Source: Chloroflexota bacterium (GTDB taxonomy: Bacteria > Chloroflexota > Anaerolineae > Anaerolineales > Anaerolineaceae). Taken from it: 8,089 bases of DNA. The DNA lies in the NCBI GenBank assembly GCA_021796375.1, contig JAJYJF010000087.1, positions 1 through 8,089 of the forward strand, read 5' to 3'. Shown in pieces: positions 5,420 to 8,089 of the stretch; positions within the stretch are counted from its first letter, which is position 1; each line of letters starts with the position of its first letter. The position numbers and the translations under genes are program-made. The notes under the pieces are model-generated. The model ran no database searches. It had not been told where the DNA came from and was given only the letters and a program-made list of their open reading frames with translations.

Positions 5420-6475
5420 ATGAAACCCAAGCTGTTGTTCATCGTTGCGATTCTGTTCCTGCTCGCCGCCTGCCAGCCGGCCGCCCCGACCGCGGCGGTC
5501 GCGCCAGCCAGCACGCCGGCCTCCACCAGCCCGGCATCCCCAACCAGCATCCCCGCCACAGCCTATCCCACGCTGGCGGCTGCGTCCCCCACCGCTCCGG
5601 CTCCCACCGCGCCCGCGGCTACGCAAGCATCCGCCTCCGGCCCCATCCAGCTCACCGACGGCCTGAACCGGTCCGTGAGCCTGGCCAAACCCGCCACGCG
5701 GGTCGTCTCCATGGCTCCTTCCGTGACCGAAATCCTATACGCAGTCGGCGCCGGGCCGCAGGTGGTCGGCCGGGATGAATTCTCCGACTACCCGGCGGAG
5801 GCCAAGGCGCTGCCGTCGATCGGCGGCTCGATGGGCAAGTACGATTTCGAAGCCATCGCGGCCCTCAAGCCGGACCTGGTCATCGCCGCCGGGATCAACA
5901 CCCCCGATCAGGTGAAATCGCTCGAGAACCTGGGGCTAACGGTTTACTATCTGGCCAATCCCACCGACCTGAACGGGATGTACGGCGAGCTGCAGATCGT
6001 GGGGAAGCTCACCGGGCAGGACGCCCAGGCAGCCGCGCTCATTCCGACCTTGAAAGCCCGCGTGGACGCGGTGACCGCCAAAATCGCCCCCCTTCAAAAC
6101 CACCCGAGGGTCTATTACGAGCTGGACGCCAGCGACCCGACCAAGCCCTATACCTCCGGGCCGGGGACCTTCGTCGACAAGCTGATCAGCCTGGCCGGCG
6201 GCCAGAATATCGGCTCGGACCTCAAGGACGCCTGGGCGCAGATCGGCGCCGAAGCAGTCATCGCCAAGAACCCGCAGGTGATCCTGCTTGGCGACGGGGC
6301 GTACGGCATCACCCCGCAGAGCGTGTCGCTGCGCGCGGGGTGGAGCGCCATCGACGCCGTCAAAAACAACCAGGTGTTCGTCTTCGACGACAACACGGTC
6401 AGCCGGCCCACCCCGCGTCTGGTTGACGGGCTTGAAACCCTGGCAAAGCTGATCCACCCCGAAGCGTTCAAGTAA
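5420..6475 (+). CDS. btuF: Cobalamin ABC transporter substrate-binding lipoprotein (BtuF-like)
   Basis: A 351-residue surface lipoprotein that captures B12 or a related corrinoid and delivers it to the permease. Residues 1-17 are a lipoprotein signal ending FLLAA before lipid-attachment Cys18. Residues 19-74 are a low-complexity Ala/Pro/Thr/Ser tether. From about 76 onward is a class III periplasmic-binding domain (PF01497 type). It has RVVSMAPSVTEILYAVG (94-110), VGRDEFSDYP, PDLVIAAG, a long linking helix near 200-225, and IGAEAVIAKNPQVILL (275-290). Glu104 and Glu278 fall where BtuF carries the two glutamates that dock onto permease arginines. The ATG at 5420 is chosen because GAGG sits five bases upstream and the lipobox then lies at the right distance; a TTG at 5405 would add five residues only. 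The fold also serves haem and siderophores, so the B12 assignment rests mainly on the riboswitch. Confidence -1.
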   Translation: MKPKLLFIVAILFLLAACQPAAPTAAVAPASTPASTSPASPTSIPATAYPTLAAASPTAPAPTAPAATQASASGPIQLTDGLNRSVSLAKPATRVVSMAPSVTEILYAVGAGPQVVGRDEFSDYPAEAKALPSIGGSMGKYDFEAIAALKPDLVIAAGINTPDQVKSLENLGLTVYYLANPTDLNGMYGELQIVGKLTGQDAQAAALIPTLKARVDAVTAKIAPLQNHPRVYYELDASDPTKPYTSGPGTFVDKLISLAGGQNIGSDLKDAWAQIGAEAVIAKNPQVILLGDGAYGITPQSVSLRAGWSAIDAVKNNQVFVFDDNTVSRPTPRLVDGLETLAKLIHPEAFK

Positions 6476-6478
6476 GCC

Positions 6479-7558
6479 ATGCGCTCCTGGGTAGCTGAGG
6501 GGGAGGATCCCGCGGGCGGGATTGGCCGGCAAAACACGCCCGGCCGTTCCGGCCGGAGGCGGCTGGCGGTCTACCTGACCGCGGTCGGCCTGCTCCTGTC
6601 CGCGGGCATCCTCAGCCTGGCGATCGGCAGCGTGCCGATCCCGCTGAACGTTCTGCTGCGCCTCCTGGCCGGCCAGCCGGTCGGGGAGAGCTCCTCTGTT
6701 TTTGGGGTGATCTTTTTCCAGCTGCGCCTGCCCCGGACAGTGCTGGTCGCGCTGACCGGGGCAGCCCTGGCGGGCTCGGGCGCCGCCTACCAGGGACTCT
6801 TCCGCAACCCGCTCGCGGACCCGTTCTTGATCGGGGTTGCCTCGGGCGCCGGGTTGGGGGCCGTCCTGGCCATGATGATCCACTGGCCGTATACCACCCT
6901 GGGCCTGCTTGCCGTCCCGGCCGCGGCCATGGTGACCGGGATGGCAACCGTCGGCCTCGTTTACCTGCTCGCCCGCTCCGGGCAGGACCTGCAGACCGGT
7001 AGCCTCATCCTGGCCGGCGTGGCCGTCAGCTCTTTCGCCACCTCGCTGACCTCTTATCTGATGCTCAGCTCGCAGGGCGAGCTGCGCCGGGCCATCGTGT
7101 GGCTGCTGGGGGGATCGTCTCAGAGCGGGTGGCAGCCGGTGGTCGCCGCGCTGCCGTACGTCCTGCTCGGCCTGGGGGTCCTGGTGCTCTCCGGGCATTC
7201 GCTGAACGTGCTGCAGTTCGGCGACGACCAGGCCCGCCAGCTCGGCCTGCCGGTCAACCGGGTGCGGCTGGTGATCGTCACCGCGGCCTCGCTGGCCACC
7301 GCCGCGGCGGTGGCTTTCTCCGGCATCATCGGTTTTGTCGGGCTGGTGGTGCCCCATATCGTCCGCCTCATGCTCGGCCCCGATTACCGGCGGCTGGTAC
7401 CCCTCTCCGTTCTGGGTGGGGCCATCATGCTGCTGCTCTCGGACGTCGTCGCCAGGGTGGTCCTAGCGCCTCAGGAGTTGCCGGTCGGGATTGTGACCGC
7501 CCTGCTCGGCGCCCCGTTCTTCCTCTGGGTGCTGCAGCGCTCCCGGCAGAGAGGATAA
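6479..7558 (+). CDS. btuC: Cobalamin ABC transporter permease, FecCD/BtuC family
   Basis: A 359-residue integral membrane protein with about ten hydrophobic segments, the usual size for one half of a homodimeric type II importer channel. A polar Arg/Gly-rich N-terminal stretch (1-28) precedes the first membrane helix (about 29-50), slightly longer than usual. Family landmarks are QLRLPRTVLVALTGAALAGSG (81-101), with the arginines expected to contact BtuF, NPLADPFLIG (110-119), GDDQARQLGLPVNRVR (248-263), the cytoplasmic loop that meets the ATPase, and GFVGLVVPHIVR (285-296). The ATG begins three bases after the btuF stop, so translation is probably coupled; its own Shine-Dalgarno is weak. No frameshift or missing segment is seen. 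Haem or iron-siderophore permeases look the same, and the substrate call comes from the operon and riboswitch. Confidence -1.
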   Translation: MRSWVAEGEDPAGGIGRQNTPGRSGRRRLAVYLTAVGLLLSAGILSLAIGSVPIPLNVLLRLLAGQPVGESSSVFGVIFFQLRLPRTVLVALTGAALAGSGAAYQGLFRNPLADPFLIGVASGAGLGAVLAMMIHWPYTTLGLLAVPAAAMVTGMATVGLVYLLARSGQDLQTGSLILAGVAVSSFATSLTSYLMLSSQGELRRAIVWLLGGSSQSGWQPVVAALPYVLLGLGVLVLSGHSLNVLQFGDDQARQLGLPVNRVRLVIVTAASLATAAAVAFSGIIGFVGLVVPHIVRLMLGPDYRRLVPLSVLGGAIMLLLSDVVARVVLAPQELPVGIVTALLGAPFFLWVLQRSRQRG

Positions 7559-7560
7559 CC

Positions 7561-8089
7561 ATGCTTCTGAAGGTAAACGCGATCTCGATCTCCTACAACT
7601 CCCACCTGGCCCTTAAAGAGGTCAGCTTTGGGCTCGAAAAGGGCAGCATCCTGGGGGTGATCGGCCCGAACGGGGCGGGGAAATCCACCCTGATCCGCGC
7701 CATCAGCGGCATCCTCCCCATCGCCGGCGGGACGGTGGAGCTGAACGGCATTGACGCTTCCCGCCTGAGCACCTACGAACGCGCGCGGTTGGTGGCGGTG
7801 GTCCCCCAGGCGCAGAACCTGCCGGCTGCCTTCACCGCCTGCGAGACGATCTTGCTCGGCCGCACCCCGCACCTGAACTGGCTCGGCAGGCTCTCCCCCG
7901 CGGACGAGGAGGCGGCCCGGCGCGCCATGCAGCGCACGGATACCCTGCAGCTGGCGGACCGCCGCATGGGCGAGCTTTCCGGCGGCGAGGCGCAGCGCGT
8001 GCTGCTGGCGCGCGCCCTCGCCCAGGACGCCCCCCTGCTGCTGCTCGACGAGCCCACTTCCCACCTGGACCTGCAGTACCAGGTGAGCC
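7561..8089 (+). CDS. btuD: Cobalamin ABC transporter ATPase (BtuD/FepC family), 3' end missing
   Basis: The first 176 codons of an ABC ATPase that powers the BtuC channel; family members are about 250 or more residues, so roughly a third is beyond the right edge. Visible motifs are Walker A GPNGAGKST (35-43), Q-loop Gln83 in VVPQAQ, signature LSGGEAQRVLLARAL (139-153), and Walker B LLLLDEP (159-165) with catalytic Glu164, then the D-loop SHLD (167-170). The switch histidine is not yet reached. The segment FTACETILLGRTPHL (91-105) is typical of the iron/B12 importer subfamily. The ATG is two bases after the btuC stop and has AGAGGA (7550-7555) five bases upstream, inside the end of btuC. A btuD call is positional; the sequence alone fits any FepC/FecE-type ATPase. 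Some cobalamin operons carry further corrinoid genes after this point, which cannot be seen here. Confidence -1.
   Translation, partial: MLLKVNAISISYNSHLALKEVSFGLEKGSILGVIGPNGAGKSTLIRAISGILPIAGGTVELNGIDASRLSTYERARLVAVVPQAQNLPAAFTACETILLGRTPHLNWLGRLSPADEEAARRAMQRTDTLQLADRRMGELSGGEAQRVLLARALAQDAPLLLLDEPTSHLDLQYQVS

Noticed and set aside
1906..6628. Repeated CGATCG hexamers (about nine noticed by eye), like the cyanobacterial HIP1 element
   Set aside because: They are not in the GCGATCGC octamer context of HIP1, they are scattered in genes and gaps alike, and the excess over expectation is modest for a by-eye count.
5936..7357. Long minus-strand open frame of about 473 codons across btuF and btuC
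   Set aside because: It is antisense to two well-supported transporter genes. Its product is rich in Gln, Arg, Gly and His with no domain pattern, as expected for the opposite strand of GC-rich coding DNA.
5420..8089. Haem or iron-siderophore importer instead of a B12 importer
   Set aside because: The protein families cannot exclude it, but the cobalamin riboswitch immediately upstream makes B12 or a corrinoid the best-supported substrate.

Overview
The window is GC-rich bacterial DNA (roughly 60-65% G+C by eye) and is densely coded. The likely source is a member of the Chloroflexota (Anaerolineae-like). This is an inference from three things: a lipoprotein with a long Ala/Pro/Thr/Ser linker straight after the lipobox Cys, a secreted sedolisin, and a bacterial DPP8/9-like S9 peptidase. 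No rRNA or other marker gene is present to confirm it.

Layout, left to right. (1) Positions 1-1746, plus strand: the 3' part of a dipeptidyl-peptidase-IV-type serine peptidase (family S9), cut by the left edge. (2) Positions 1724-2161, minus strand: a small protein of unknown function with a [11 protein letters not shown] motif, overlapping the S9 gene tail-to-tail by 23 bases. (3) Positions 2373-2792, minus strand: an Hsp20/alpha-crystallin small heat-shock protein followed by a strong intrinsic terminator. (4) Positions 3008-4924, minus strand: a secreted pro-kumamolisin/sedolisin (S53) acid peptidase with its own downstream hairpin. (5) Positions 4928-5419: a long divergent intergenic region with a near-consensus sigma-70 promoter, a cobalamin riboswitch, a possible short leader ORF and an intrinsic terminator. 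(6) Positions 5420-8089, plus strand: a btuF-btuC-btuD vitamin B12 ABC importer operon. The ATPase gene runs off the right edge.

The btu part is a complete regulatory and functional unit. The promoter starts a transcript just upstream of the riboswitch, and the riboswitch decides whether transcription passes the terminator into the operon. The operon then makes a surface lipoprotein that captures B12 (or a related corrinoid), a membrane permease and an ATPase. Gene spacings of 3 and 2 bases indicate co-transcription. The two peptidases and the small heat-shock protein have their own transcription signals and no evident link to B12.

I see no mobile element, CRISPR array, tRNA or rRNA, and no clearly new multi-gene system. 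The most interesting detail is the riboswitch expression platform. It combines a translatable mini-ORF directly before the terminator with a repeat of the aptamer closing-stem strand inside the terminator arm.
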